NCBI RefSeq assembly: GCF_014197055.1
Contig: NZ_JACIEW010000001.1
Coordinates: 924,307 to 988,306, forward strand
DNA length: 64,000 nucleotides
DNA from: Devosia subaequoris
GTDB taxonomy: Bacteria; Pseudomonadota; Alphaproteobacteria; Rhizobiales; Devosiaceae
Direction of reading: 5' to 3'
The notes beneath the pieces were generated by a model that made no database searches, was not told where the DNA came from, and was given only the letters and a program-made list of their open reading frames with translations. A program made the translations under genes and the position numbers. This document shows, in pieces, positions 55,506-64,000 of this stretch. How positions within the stretch are numbered: the first letter of the stretch is position 1; every line of letters begins with the position of its first letter.

Positions 55506-56722
55506 ACATCCTGATCGTCAGCCAGTATTTCTGGCCCGAGAATTTTCGCATCAATGACCTGAGCGCCGATCTTGTTCGGCGCGGGCACAAGGTGACGGTG
55601 CTGACCGGAAAACCAAATTATCCCGGTGGCGCAATTTTTCCCGATTATGCCAGCAATCCGGCTGGCTACGCCACTTATGAGGGCGCTGACATTGTGCGCG
55701 TACCGCTGATCCCACGCGGCAAGAGCGGGTTGGCGCTCATGCTCAATTATCTCTCCTTTGTCGTTACAGGCTGCACGCTTGGCCCCTGGCGCCTGCGCGG
55801 CCGTTCCTTCGACGCCATATTCGTGTTTCAGGGCTCGCCAGTCACCGTGGGATTGCCGGCCATAGTGATGAAATGGCTTACAAAGGCCCCCATCGCTCTG
55901 TGGGTTCTTGATCTGTGGCCGCAATCGCTCGAAGCCGTTGGCGCGGTGCAGTCCCCCTTTCTGCTTGGCCTCGTTGACCGTCTGGTCACATTCATCTACC
56001 GCAATTGCGACAAGGTGCTGGGACAATCGCGCGCCTTCCTTGACGAACTCAACCGCCATCTCCGCGACCCTGACAGGGTTGGGTACCTGCCCAGTTGGTC
56101 CGACAGCCCGCTGATCGACACACCGGTTGCGCCCGCCGCTGAGGTTGCGGAGCGACCGGATTTGTTCAACATCGTGTTTACCGGTAATATCGGCGAAGCG
56201 CAGAATTTTCCGGCCGTGCTGGATGCAGCAGAGGGCCTACGCGCGGAACCTGTCCGCTGGATCATCGTCGGAGACGGTAGGCAACGCATTTGGCTGTCCG
56301 ACGAAGTCGCGTCACGCGGACTGCAGGAGCATGTTCTGCTTCCGGGTCGCTTCCCGCTCGACCGAATGCCTTCCTTCTTTGCCCACGCGGACGCGCTCCT
56401 GGTCTCACTCAAAACGTCACCAGCCTTCGCGATGACGATACCCGGAAAGGTTCAATCCTATCTTGCTGCGGGTAAACCCGTGCTAGCCATGTTGGATGGC
56501 GAAGGGGCTACTTTGGTGGCGAAGTCTGGCGCGGGGGTTGCTGTGGCGTCGGGGGACGCGATTGGGCTCGTCGAGGCCGTGCATCAGTTGCGGCGGATGT
56601 CTGCCGATGAACGCGGTGAGATGGGGCGGCGAGGCCAGGAGGTCATCGCGTGCGAATTTGACCGCGACACCGTTTTGTCGAGGGTGGAGCAAATCATGTT
56701 GTCTCTGGCGGCCAGAGGCTAG
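55502..56722 (+). CDS. wbuB: Glycosyltransferase, WbuB-like (L-FucNAc transferase)
   Basis: This 406-residue GT-B family 4 enzyme begins ILIVSQYFWPENFRINDLSA, the WbuB-type start. It continues VLTGKPNYPGGAIFPDY and LWVLDLWPQSLEAVGAVQS, with donor-domain FNIVFTGNIGEAQNFPAVLD. WbuB transfers L-FucNAc in O-antigen synthesis, consistent with the fnlABC genes immediately upstream. It is the last gene of the high-GC part of the operon. Confidence 0.9.
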   Translation: MNILIVSQYFWPENFRINDLSADLVRRGHKVTVLTGKPNYPGGAIFPDYASNPAGYATYEGADIVRVPLIPRGKSGLALMLNYLSFVVTGCTLGPWRLRGRSFDAIFVFQGSPVTVGLPAIVMKWLTKAPIALWVLDLWPQSLEAVGAVQSPFLLGLVDRLVTFIYRNCDKVLGQSRAFLDELNRHLRDPDRVGYLPSWSDSPLIDTPVAPAAEVAERPDLFNIVFTGNIGEAQNFPAVLDAAEGLRAEPVRWIIVGDGRQRIWLSDEVASRGLQEHVLLPGRFPLDRMPSFFAHADALLVSLKTSPAFAMTIPGKVQSYLAAGKPVLAMLDGEGATLVAKSGAGVAVASGDAIGLVEAVHQLRRMSADERGEMGRRGQEVIACEFDRDTVLSRVEQIMLSLAARG

Positions 56723-57607
56723 TGGGTCGCGATCGCGCAGCAATGGCCGAAGTGCCGCTGCCTAAGACGGTTGATCCTCCTTCGTCCGGCTGCAACCACT
56801 TCGAATTATGCCTGCGGCTCCGATTGTATTCTGTCTGGCCGCGGACCCAAGTTCCTCAAAGACATGACGGGGCGCTCGACCAAGTACCATGCTGCCACTG
56901 CAAGGACGCCCCAATCAGGGTTGTAAGGCCAGCCCAACATCCACGAGTTGGCCATGCCAAAGATGGATACCAACATCTGTCTGACTAGCCATTCGCTGGT
57001 TCTGGTCGGCGTGAGTGCTCTAGCTCGGTAGTGAGAGGATGTACAAACGCCGCTATCCGAGGGGGTAAGCGGTGCCCCGCTTCGACAATTGAGATTATCG
57101 AACCGCAGCTGAGGCGTCAGCCTAGTTGCGCCGTGTCACTGCCGGACTGTTCTCCATCCGGCTCGGCACGACCTCAAGCAACTGGAAACTTCTATCTCTG
57201 GGCATATGCGCAGACATTGGAAATCAAACCGTCATCAAATCCACGATGCCAAATACCCCATCGCATGCCATCAGGTCAGACGGGGTTGCCTTAGCGCCTA
57301 CAGAGGGGGCCGGCGCCTAGCCGATATTCTTGGTTCTGCCCTTGAGATCGGTCTACACGCCGCACAAAAACCGACCTTGCGGCATGCGACGCGATTTGCC
57401 ACGACGTCTAGTTGGACAAGGGCATTCCGCGCCTGAGAGGGGCAGATTGGCCCGGATGGGCGCCAACCGCATCAGTCGACGGAACCTGCTGACGCACCGC
57501 TTAAAACGTGTGACAATTCGCCGGTCAAAGTGTACTCCGCTCCGGATGGTTGCGGGTAATCCAAGTCCATCCCTGCATTCCAAAAGGATCTATTCGGGGG
57601 TCATCGC
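56723..57607. other. Long intergenic region
   Basis: These 885 bp carry many short overlapping frames in all directions but no recognisable protein, tRNA, hairpin terminator or repeat. It marks the change from high-GC operon genes to lower-GC genes at the 3' end of the locus and may be a recombination junction. Confidence 0.45.
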
Positions 57608-58483
57608 GTGCATATTTTAGTTGGGACTGAGCGAGCTGATATCGTTGAATTGCCGGCAATCCAGGAAATTTCTCACCTTGGAGTTGACGTGGAATTATGC
57701 CGATTGGGATCGGACACTAGTTACCACGAGCTGCTTGGCCTACTCAGACCTGATACATTCGGCATCTTAATTGACGGGCCATTTGCTGTAGACGACAAAT
57801 ACAAATACCCACCAAAATTGCGTGTTGTAGTTTCCACTGAATTTGACCAAACCGATGTCTTAGCCCGATGCTCGTTTACAAAGGAAAACGTCAATGCCGC
57901 CTACGATGATTCTCGCGCGGAGTTGGCATTAGGGTTGGCTCTGGCGGTTCTACGAAATATCGCCGCAAACGATGTAGCTGTCCGGGCCGGACAGTGGATA
58001 GTGAAGCCTGGCAACCAACTTTCATCGCTATCCGTCGGTGTATTCTCAAATACGAGCATTGGAGATCAGGTAGCAAGTCTGCTCTCGGCGTTCAGCAAGA
58101 CTGCGGAGCACCGTTTCATCGACAACGCCATAAAAGCCACACATACCAACGTTTATGATCTCGTATGCATCATTGATGACGTCGGCGACCAGACCCTTTC
58201 AGAGATTGCAGTCTCCTCGTTAAAGGATGGCGGCTTTTTGGTCGACGTTTCACGCTTTCCTGCCTTTCCCGGGGACAGCCTACAGGAATGGGTCGGATCG
58301 GGCCGCCTATCGGGTGCCGCGACAATCGTCGGCCCTAGTGCAGACATTCGCGACAAAAGCTGCTCAAATATCCTCTTCGCCCCCACTGAAGTCTTGCAAA
58401 CAGCTGAGGCGCTGAATGAGGCCAGAATGCTCGCAACCGAGAAGATGCTGGAGGCAATTCGCCAGGAGATGTCGGGCAACTGA
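57608..58483 (+). CDS. Degenerate D-2-hydroxyacid dehydrogenase-like protein
   Basis: This 291-residue protein retains the outline of the D-isomer 2-hydroxyacid dehydrogenase fold. It has SRAELALGLALAVLRNIAAN followed by AVRAGQWIVKPGNQLSSLSV, matching the region before the Rossmann fold, and SLKDGGFLVDVSRFPAFPGD, matching the catalytic-Arg loop. The GxGxxG nucleotide loop reads VGVFSNTSIGDQVA, so one Gly is lost. The catalytic Glu and the His of the PHxxG motif are absent (ATIVGPSADI and LFAPTEVLQ stand there). It is probably not a dehydrogenase; regulatory or structural roles are possible. GC content is lower than that of the upstream genes. A GTG start at 57608 is used. Confidence 0.6.
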   Translation: MHILVGTERADIVELPAIQEISHLGVDVELCRLGSDTSYHELLGLLRPDTFGILIDGPFAVDDKYKYPPKLRVVVSTEFDQTDVLARCSFTKENVNAAYDDSRAELALGLALAVLRNIAANDVAVRAGQWIVKPGNQLSSLSVGVFSNTSIGDQVASLLSAFSKTAEHRFIDNAIKATHTNVYDLVCIIDDVGDQTLSEIAVSSLKDGGFLVDVSRFPAFPGDSLQEWVGSGRLSGAATIVGPSADIRDKSCSNILFAPTEVLQTAEALNEARMLATEKMLEAIRQEMSGN

Positions 58484-58759
58484 CGCGGATTGGACGTCCC
58501 GTGGCCCCTTCGGGCAGGGAAATTCACAGAAGGGATGCACCAAGGTCGCCAGTGCATCTGAGGAGGCACTACACGTTATGGTGATATTGAACACACATCG
58601 TAGCGTGATGATGTGTCGGTCGACGAGACCTCGAAACAAGAGCGGCGGAACTTTTGCCCATCTACGGGCGGCACTCGAGGGCAAAATCGGGCGGCAGCAC
58701 CGGCACCAGCCGGAACTTTCTAGGCCGCATTTTACAGTGGCGGCGGATCAATTGTGGAA

Positions 58760-59842
58760 ATGCAAGTGTTGTCAGAACTGCTCGTGATCTTCTTGGGCTT
58801 TGCCGCGGTCTTGGCCTCCTATGTTCTAACGATTCAAGTTGAGCGAAAGGCATCTCGTCTGGGGCTTGTGAAGGCTGCTAATGAACGTTCATCACATATT
58901 GTCCCTACGGCGCGCGGCGGCGGGCTGGGCTTAGCGATAGTGGGGGTAATTGGGTGTCTGACCTTTGCTTCTGTAGGCTCACCTATACTTGCTCTAGTCG
59001 GCGTTCTTGGAGCGGTGATAGCAGCCATAGGTTTTGTGGATGACCTATTGGAAGTGTCGGTGGCAACTCGCCTGGCTGTGCAGTCTGCCGTGGTGATCGC
59101 GCTAGTGGCGGGAGTTGAGCTGTTTCTGGCCGAGCGATCCCTTAGCCTGACCATTGCCCGTCTCTGTGTCCTCGGAGCTGTTGTTTTGGCAGGTATCTGG
59201 TGGGTGAACGCTTTCAATTTCATGGACGGAATAGACGGAATTGCGGCCAGTCAGGCCGTATTGGTTCTAGCCGGCGGCATGGCCATCTGGCTCTGTACAG
59301 ATCGCAATGCTGCTGACTATCCAATGTTCGGCGCGATAGGCATAATAGTTGCAGCAACATGTGGTTTTCTTCTACGAAACTGGCCACCCGCAAAAATATT
59401 CATGGGTGATATAGGTTCCACATTTTTGGGACTGATGATTCTTGCTGTTGCACTGATTACGGTCAAACTGGGCGCCCTCAGTTGGGTGGCCTGGCTTATT
59501 CTGCTTTCAGTATTCGCCGCAGATAGCATGATTACGCTAGTGCGCCGGACCCTCCGAGGCGAACGTCCGTGGCGAGCGCATAGGCGTCATGCCTATCAGC
59601 AACTCGCCCGACGCTGGGGCCATCGAAACGTAACGGTGCTTTACTCGGCGTTGACCTGCATTTGGGCATTACCGTTGGCAGCCGCATCCTCCATAGTCAC
59701 CCCAACAGTTAGTTTGTGGCTCCCGCTGGTGGCGTATGTTCCACTCGGAGTTCTATTTCTCTGGGCGGGGGCCGGCGCCCGCGACGAGTTTCAAGGGCAG
59801 GCTGCTGGCGCCATCACTGTACCGGCTGATCACGTCGAATAG
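58760..59842 (+). CDS. Undecaprenyl-phosphate sugar-1-phosphate transferase (WecA/WbpL family)
   Basis: This 360-residue polytopic membrane enzyme of glycosyltransferase family 4 (MraY/WecA) starts glycan assembly by attaching a sugar-1-phosphate to undecaprenyl phosphate. It has the cytosolic Asp pair in IGFVDDLLEVSVATR near residue 95, WVNAFNFMDGIDGIAASQ near 155, AKIFMGDIGSTFLGLMILA near 215 and the basic loop RPWRAHRRHAYQQLARRWG near 275. Sequence style fits WbpL (Fuc2NAc/Qui2NAc-1-P transferase). ATG 58760 is used; GTG 58754 is possible. Its 3' end overlaps the convergent dehydratase gene by 90 bp. Confidence 0.9.
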   Translation: MQVLSELLVIFLGFAAVLASYVLTIQVERKASRLGLVKAANERSSHIVPTARGGGLGLAIVGVIGCLTFASVGSPILALVGVLGAVIAAIGFVDDLLEVSVATRLAVQSAVVIALVAGVELFLAERSLSLTIARLCVLGAVVLAGIWWVNAFNFMDGIDGIAASQAVLVLAGGMAIWLCTDRNAADYPMFGAIGIIVAATCGFLLRNWPPAKIFMGDIGSTFLGLMILAVALITVKLGALSWVAWLILLSVFAADSMITLVRRTLRGERPWRAHRRHAYQQLARRWGHRNVTVLYSALTCIWALPLAAASSIVTPTVSLWLPLVAYVPLGVLFLWAGAGARDEFQGQAAGAITVPADHVE

Positions 59843-61687
59843 CGCCTTCCGAAGCGCTGCTTCGTCGCGACTCAACATATGTGCCTCAAGGCAGGATAGG
59901 CGAGACTGCAGCTCATCACTGTGGACCAGACCTTCGGTCCGTAGAATTTTGGGATGCGTAGTCCGCTCGGCACTGGCGGCGTCGTAAAAGAGCTCCTCAA
60001 ACATCTTCTCGCCCGGCCTCGCGCCTACCGTGGCAATCTCTATGCTCCCATTAGGATTATCTTCGTCACGCACCTTATGGCCCGCCAGTTGGATCATATT
60101 TTTCGCTAGATCAACGATGAGAACGGGCTCGCCCATCTCCAGCAGAAAGATGTCGCCGCCCTGAGAAAGTGCCCCAGCCTGAACGATGAGCTCGGCCGCT
60201 TCATGAATGGACATGAAAAACCGGGTCATGCGCTTATCCGTTATGGTAACTGGCCCACCAGCAGCAATTTGCTCCTTGAATAGTGGGACAACGGAACCAT
60301 TGGAACCGAGGACATTGCCAAAGCGGACCGCGCAGAACTTCTGCCCTGTACCGGCCTCAAGACATCGCAACGCATAGTTATGTACGATTAATTCCGCCCA
60401 GCGTTTTGTCGCTCCCATTACATTTGTGGGTCGTACGGCCTTGTCGGACGAGATCAGTACGAAGTCCTTGACGCCACACTCGTAAGCCACTCGGCTTGCC
60501 GTCAGGCTTCCGAAAACATTGTTGCGTACACCTTCGAATACGTTGGATTCGACCAAGGGTACATGCTTATGTGCCGCAGCATGAAACACAACATCAATAG
60601 AGTTTTCAATTATTGACCGCCTCAGCGCCTCTTCATCAATGATGGAAGCAAGAACCGACTTAATATTCGCGATGCCAAAAGCTTTGAGAGATTTGTCTAT
60701 AGTATAGAGCGCATATTCGTTTTGCTCGTAGAGCACCAATAGCCTGGGCTTCCATTCGAGAATCAATCGGCAAAGCTCTGAGCCAATTGACCCACCGGCT
60801 CCTGTCACTAGGATCGAGCGCCCCTCTATCATACCGGCAAGCAATGCCTTGTCCGCCGGGACAGACGAGCGCCCCAGCAGCTCATCGATGTCGATGTCGC
60901 GAATCTGGTTGACCATGTAGTTGCCGGCCAAAAGATCCGAAATTGGCGGAAGCGTGCGTATTTTGACCGGGTAAGCGGTAAGATCTTTGACGATCTGCTT
61001 GCGCTGTTCTCCGCCGACTGAGGGCATCGAGAGAATGACTTCACGAATGCCCATATTGCTAATCAACACAGGAAGATATTCCGGATCGTAGACACGAATC
61101 CCAGCTACATCTCGTCCGATCAATCGAGGATCATTGTCCAGAAACCCCGCGACAAGGCGGTTCCCTTGAGTCCGCATCGCGCCGGCCAACTGAACGCCGG
61201 CCTCTCCAGCTCCATAAATCACGATCTGGGCGACCTGAAGTTTGTCGTCTCTACGTCCCCACAAGATATACTGGGCGGCAAATCGACTGCTAACAACAAT
61301 CAGTCCGCCGACGATCCAGTAAAGAAATGGCACTGATCTCGGCACGAGGCCCGTTCCCGCCATCTCCGTGACAAATACGAGGCAAACCCACGCAAGGGCA
61401 GCAAGACTCATCGCCCGAAGCATGGCCCATATGGCCCGATCGGGCATATACCGAATAACTGCGCGGTAAAGACCCATCCGAATAAATATTGGTATTGCAA
61501 TAATCGGCCCGGCAGCAATAAGAATAAGCTGACTCTCGTCTGGTACAAAGAAGACGCCATATCGGAGGCAATAGCTCAACCATATTGCGGTGGACAACCC
61601 CACAAAATCGATGCAAATCAGCGCCGCTAGCTTTACCGGCCTCGGGAGGTTGATAATTTTTGTAGTTAATGCATTGGTGCTGATCAT
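59753..61687 (-). CDS. Membrane-bound UDP-GlcNAc 4,6-dehydratase (WbpM/CapD/FlaA1-like)
   Basis: This 644-residue enzyme has four N-terminal transmembrane helices, a CoA-binding-like Rossmann domain (IVIYGAGEAGVQLAGAMRTQ near residue 150) and a C-terminal dehydratase domain. The latter has ILVTGAGGSIGSELCRLILE near 293, HAAAHKHVPLVESNVFEG, LISSDKAVRPTNVMGATK and VRFGNVLGSNGSVVPLFKEQ. The SSDKAVRP/MGATK arrangement (Met in place of the catalytic Tyr) is the WbpM signature. It makes UDP-4-keto-6-deoxy-GlcNAc for QuiNAc/FucNAc-type first sugars, fitting the WecA/WbpL partner that converges on it. Confidence 0.94.
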   Translation of the reverse strand: MISTNALTTKIINLPRPVKLAALICIDFVGLSTAIWLSYCLRYGVFFVPDESQLILIAAGPIIAIPIFIRMGLYRAVIRYMPDRAIWAMLRAMSLAALAWVCLVFVTEMAGTGLVPRSVPFLYWIVGGLIVVSSRFAAQYILWGRRDDKLQVAQIVIYGAGEAGVQLAGAMRTQGNRLVAGFLDNDPRLIGRDVAGIRVYDPEYLPVLISNMGIREVILSMPSVGGEQRKQIVKDLTAYPVKIRTLPPISDLLAGNYMVNQIRDIDIDELLGRSSVPADKALLAGMIEGRSILVTGAGGSIGSELCRLILEWKPRLLVLYEQNEYALYTIDKSLKAFGIANIKSVLASIIDEEALRRSIIENSIDVVFHAAAHKHVPLVESNVFEGVRNNVFGSLTASRVAYECGVKDFVLISSDKAVRPTNVMGATKRWAELIVHNYALRCLEAGTGQKFCAVRFGNVLGSNGSVVPLFKEQIAAGGPVTITDKRMTRFFMSIHEAAELIVQAGALSQGGDIFLLEMGEPVLIVDLAKNMIQLAGHKVRDEDNPNGSIEIATVGARPGEKMFEELFYDAASAERTTHPKILRTEGLVHSDELQSRLSCLEAHMLSRDEAALRKALFDVISRYSDGASSLPLKLVAGAGPRPEK

Positions 61688-62628
61688 TCTAAGCCGGACT
61701 TTGTATATTCAGACCTTTTGCCCGACGGTAGGGAGCTCAGGGCCCAGACCAAGGGGACTTTGGCTACTCTGTTTAGCGACGAGCTGTCGCTTCTAAAAGC
61801 CCTCAATACTTAAAATCGGTTGGGGCGGCAAATTATGTCGTGGGGGTGTGGTAAGTGGGCTCGCGGCGGCGGCGTCTGATGCCGTGAAGTAGGCCATTAG
61901 CGTCTAGCAGACGCGCGGCTCGATGGTGAAGATACGATGCCGCAAGAAGCGGCTGATCGCTTCGGTGGGTTGGCATGCTCAGGCAAAAGCGCCATGAACT
62001 CGGCTAGGGAGGCCGAGCTGGCACCACCACGGCGACCAGGGTTCCGACACCGATCAACATATCGTCGGTGAAACCGTCCCAAACATATGTTCATCGAGTG
62101 CGCAAGAGAATTGATAGCACATCCGACAGGGCTCGAGGTCGTGGGCTGCGGCCACGGAGGACAGGAGAGTGCACCCGTCCATATCGCCGTCGGCATTGAC
62201 TAACGTCAAGGTCGACATTCTGGACATAGGGGGCCACAACGTCTATCGACCGCCATCCCCGCCCCCATGACCTGCAGGGTACCTTGACCATTGAGCATCA
62301 AATGCTTGGCGCCCACCCTCACCGAGCAAATGAACGACAAGGGCGGCAGCGCCACATATATGTCGTCGCCGAATACCTTCTGCTCTCATTAACCAAGCTC
62401 ACAAGACTGGGCTTGCAACTTCTCTGCCGATGCACATTTTGTTCAGGTCGGTGCCATTCGGCCCGATATGGTCGGACCCGTTTCCTGCAAGAAGCGGCCG
62501 ACGGAGGTCTGCAAACCGTCCGTCGACCTGACCATGAAACCTCCTGCCTGAACAGGTGATGACATGGCTAATGCCTTTTCTAGCGACGCTTCGGCGTTGA
62601 ACAAGTCCTATTCCTCTATTCTCCGCCT
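61688..62628. other. Intergenic region without recognisable genes
   Basis: About 940 bp with only short frames on both strands. A stretch at 62564-62870 faintly recalls a winged-helix (MarR-like) regulator, with ILRIVDETGSTTIGDIAEGL in one frame and MANAFSSDASALNKSYSSIL in another, and may be a decayed gene. No RNA gene or terminator could be supported. Confidence 0.35.
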
Positions 62629-63815
62629 GTGCTCGTCGCTGGTCTGGTTCAGCACGCCCTGGTGACCGGCTCGACCCAGCTCAACATTCTGCGCATTGTC
62701 GATGAGACGGGCAGCACAACTATTGGCGATATCGCAGAGGGTCTGATCAATCACACCGATCCAACCGGTGCCGTACTGGTGATGGTCGATCTCTGCATTC
62801 TGGTGATCGAGCCCAGGGGCGTTATTGATGCCAACACGGTTGTACGTCGCGCTCCGGAGGCGCCAGATCCTCTTACTGAACATCGGGCCTCGAGCACGGA
62901 TGTTAAAGCAGCCGTCGTCGACACCGACGATTGTTGTGAGGCTGCCGGTGATTTGCCAGTCGGCATCGAACGACTAAGTGCGTCGAACCTTGCGCCCTGC
63001 GTGATGGTAGCAACCGTGGAAGCGCGCCGGGCCCTGGGCAAAGTCGCCGGTCTTGATCGCCCGGGTGTTTACGCTCTGATTGGCGACAGCCAGGTCTATA
63101 TCGGCGCCAGTTCCTCGGTCGGCAACCGGGTCGCGTCCGGTCAGCAGCCAATTGCGGATGTCAGGACCATTGTGGTCATAACCGACCAAAACAACACGCT
63201 CATGGGCGATGACGCGCTTGCCGCGGAGCGCATGTTCTTTTCCCGTGTCGAGGCTTCTCGAAGCTTTGCGACGATGAACGAGCGCCCTCTGGGCGCCAGT
63301 GTCGATGCTGAACGCTACAGCGATATTGATGCGTTTCTCGGTCAGGCTTGTCTCACGCTCCGGCATCATGGCGTACTGTTCACGGAAGGCACGGCGCGCT
63401 CTGTTCTGGCAGGTCCTCGCAACGAGTGCGGTCGGGTGGCGCCAATCCGTCCCTTCAATGACATTCCAAGCGGCGACGTGGTTGAGCTTTGTTTCGACAA
63501 TGGCCTCGTCGCATTGGCGGCCCGTCAAAGTGAAGGCGCTGGCTTCTGCTCCAGGGCTCGGACGTTCGAATTGATACGGCGCTCAGCGCCAATTCCAGTG
63601 TCCGGTTTCTGCGATCCGCATGGTTGCACGCCGGGCTGCTCGAACTCTCGGCTGATGGCCGCAGCTATGTCACGACCCGGGATATCCCTTTCGGAAGCGG
63701 TAGCGGTGCAGCGCAATTCTGTTGCGGCTCAAAGGGCCGAACCCGCGATAGTTGGATCCCCATCAATCCCGAGGGCGGATTTGATCCGGCGACCGCGGCC
63801 CTGATCGCGGCCTGA
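62629..63815 (+). pseudogene. GIY-YIG-domain protein gene, frameshifted
   Basis: Frame 1 contains a GIY-YIG nuclease-like start: DRPGVYALIGDSQVYIGASS near 63055-63120, then NRVASGQQPIADVRTIVVIT, AERMFFSRVEASRSFATMNE and DAFLGQACLTLRHHGVLF. Near 63540 it shifts to another frame, where WLLLQGSDVRIDTALSANSS runs on to FGSGSGAAQFCCGSKGRTRD and a stop at 63813. The pieces join into one protein of GIY-YIG plus DUF4357-like C-terminal layout, so a single-base deletion (or sequencing error) near 63535-63545 is likely. The true start is unclear; ATG 63004 or upstream GTG codons are possible. Cellular role unknown. Confidence 0.6.
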
Positions 63816-63889
63816 CAGACCACTTTCACCTTCCCTTCACCAGACGGATGGCTCGCCTTAGGGGCCGTCCGGTTCATGGAGTGCGCCCT

Positions 63890-64000
63890 ATGGCCGAACA
63901 CGATTCTGAGCATTCTGACGATAACGACCTGCACGTGGACAACTCCGCCTCCCCTCCGCGCCACCCCCTGACAGCGCAGGAGAGCCTGGCGGAGGTCGCC
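63890..64000 (+). CDS. Unidentified gene, 5' end only
   Basis: An ATG at 63890 with TGGAG about 8 nt upstream opens an acidic, His/Asp-rich N-terminus (MAEHDSEHSDDNDLHVDN) that runs off the window after 37 codons. Too little is visible to name it. Confidence 0.55.
   Translation, partial: MAEHDSEHSDDNDLHVDNSASPPRHPLTAQESLAEVA

Noticed and set aside
62564..62870. Possible MarR-type regulator remnant
   Set aside because: Weak similarity spread over two frames; not enough to call a pseudogene.

Overview
The window looks like the chromosome of a GC-rich alphaproteobacterium, most likely of the Hyphomicrobiales and possibly near Devosia. The pointers are strong Shine-Dalgarno sites, tight ATGA/GTGA gene overlaps, many sugar ABC transporters with DeoR/LacI regulators, and rhizobial-type IS5/IS427 and IS110 remnants. 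The lineage is inferred from gene style only, because no rRNA or other marker gene is present.

Region 1 (1-20.5 kb) is sugar catabolism. It begins with a 3'-truncated family 5 solute-binding protein gene and a DeoR regulator. A plus-strand operon follows: split transketolase (two subunits), FGGY kinase, TIM-barrel isomerase and nucleoside hydrolase. The tkt-A/tkt-B/kinase/isomerase set resembles D-apiose/D-apulose catabolism. A minus-strand ribose-type ABC operon (LacI regulator, DUF2291 lipoprotein, RbsA, RbsC, RbsB-like) converges on it. A divergent plus-strand operon encodes a GH78 alpha-L-rhamnosidase and a four-gene CUT1 sugar ABC transporter. Together these suggest growth on plant cell-wall or glycoside sugars.

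Region 2 (20.5-27.3 kb) is a graveyard of mobile DNA. It holds a ParB/DNA-methylase pseudogene, a frameshifted phage terminase large subunit, a tyrosine-integrase N-terminal remnant, an orphan 3' half of a tRNA gene (an attachment-site scar), and an IS110-family element inside an IS5-family element. A D-lactate-dehydrogenase-like FAD/Fe-S oxidase follows (27.4-30.3 kb).

Region 3 (30.5-61.7 kb) is a large surface-glycan locus. A plus-strand pair (2-hydroxyacid dehydrogenase, sulfotransferase-like) faces a seven-gene minus-strand operon: HpaI-type aldolase, KdsB-like cytidylyltransferase, zinc-ribbon methyltransferase, Gfo/Idh oxidoreductase, SIS isomerase, SDR and a 3-dehydroquinate-synthase-like cyclase. 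This operon may make an unusual CMP-activated keto-deoxy acid and/or a cyclitol. Divergent from it runs a long plus-strand operon. It carries a CDP-6-deoxyhexose branch (rfbF, rfbG, RmlC-like), a dTDP-3-amino-3,6-dideoxyhexose branch (rfbB, rfbA, a fused oxo-isomerase/aminotransferase, acyltransferases), a PglK-like ABC flippase, a second aminotransferase, glycosyltransferases, a Wzy-like polymerase, and the UDP-L-FucNAc set (fnlABC, wbuB). Lower-GC DNA follows, with a catalytically degenerate 2-hydroxyacid dehydrogenase paralogue, a WecA/WbpL-type initiating transferase and a membrane-bound WbpM/CapD dehydratase. The last two genes overlap tail to tail by 90 bp.

Region 4 (61.7-64 kb) is sparse. 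It has about 900 bp without a recognisable gene, a frameshifted GIY-YIG-domain gene, and the start of an unidentified gene running off the edge.
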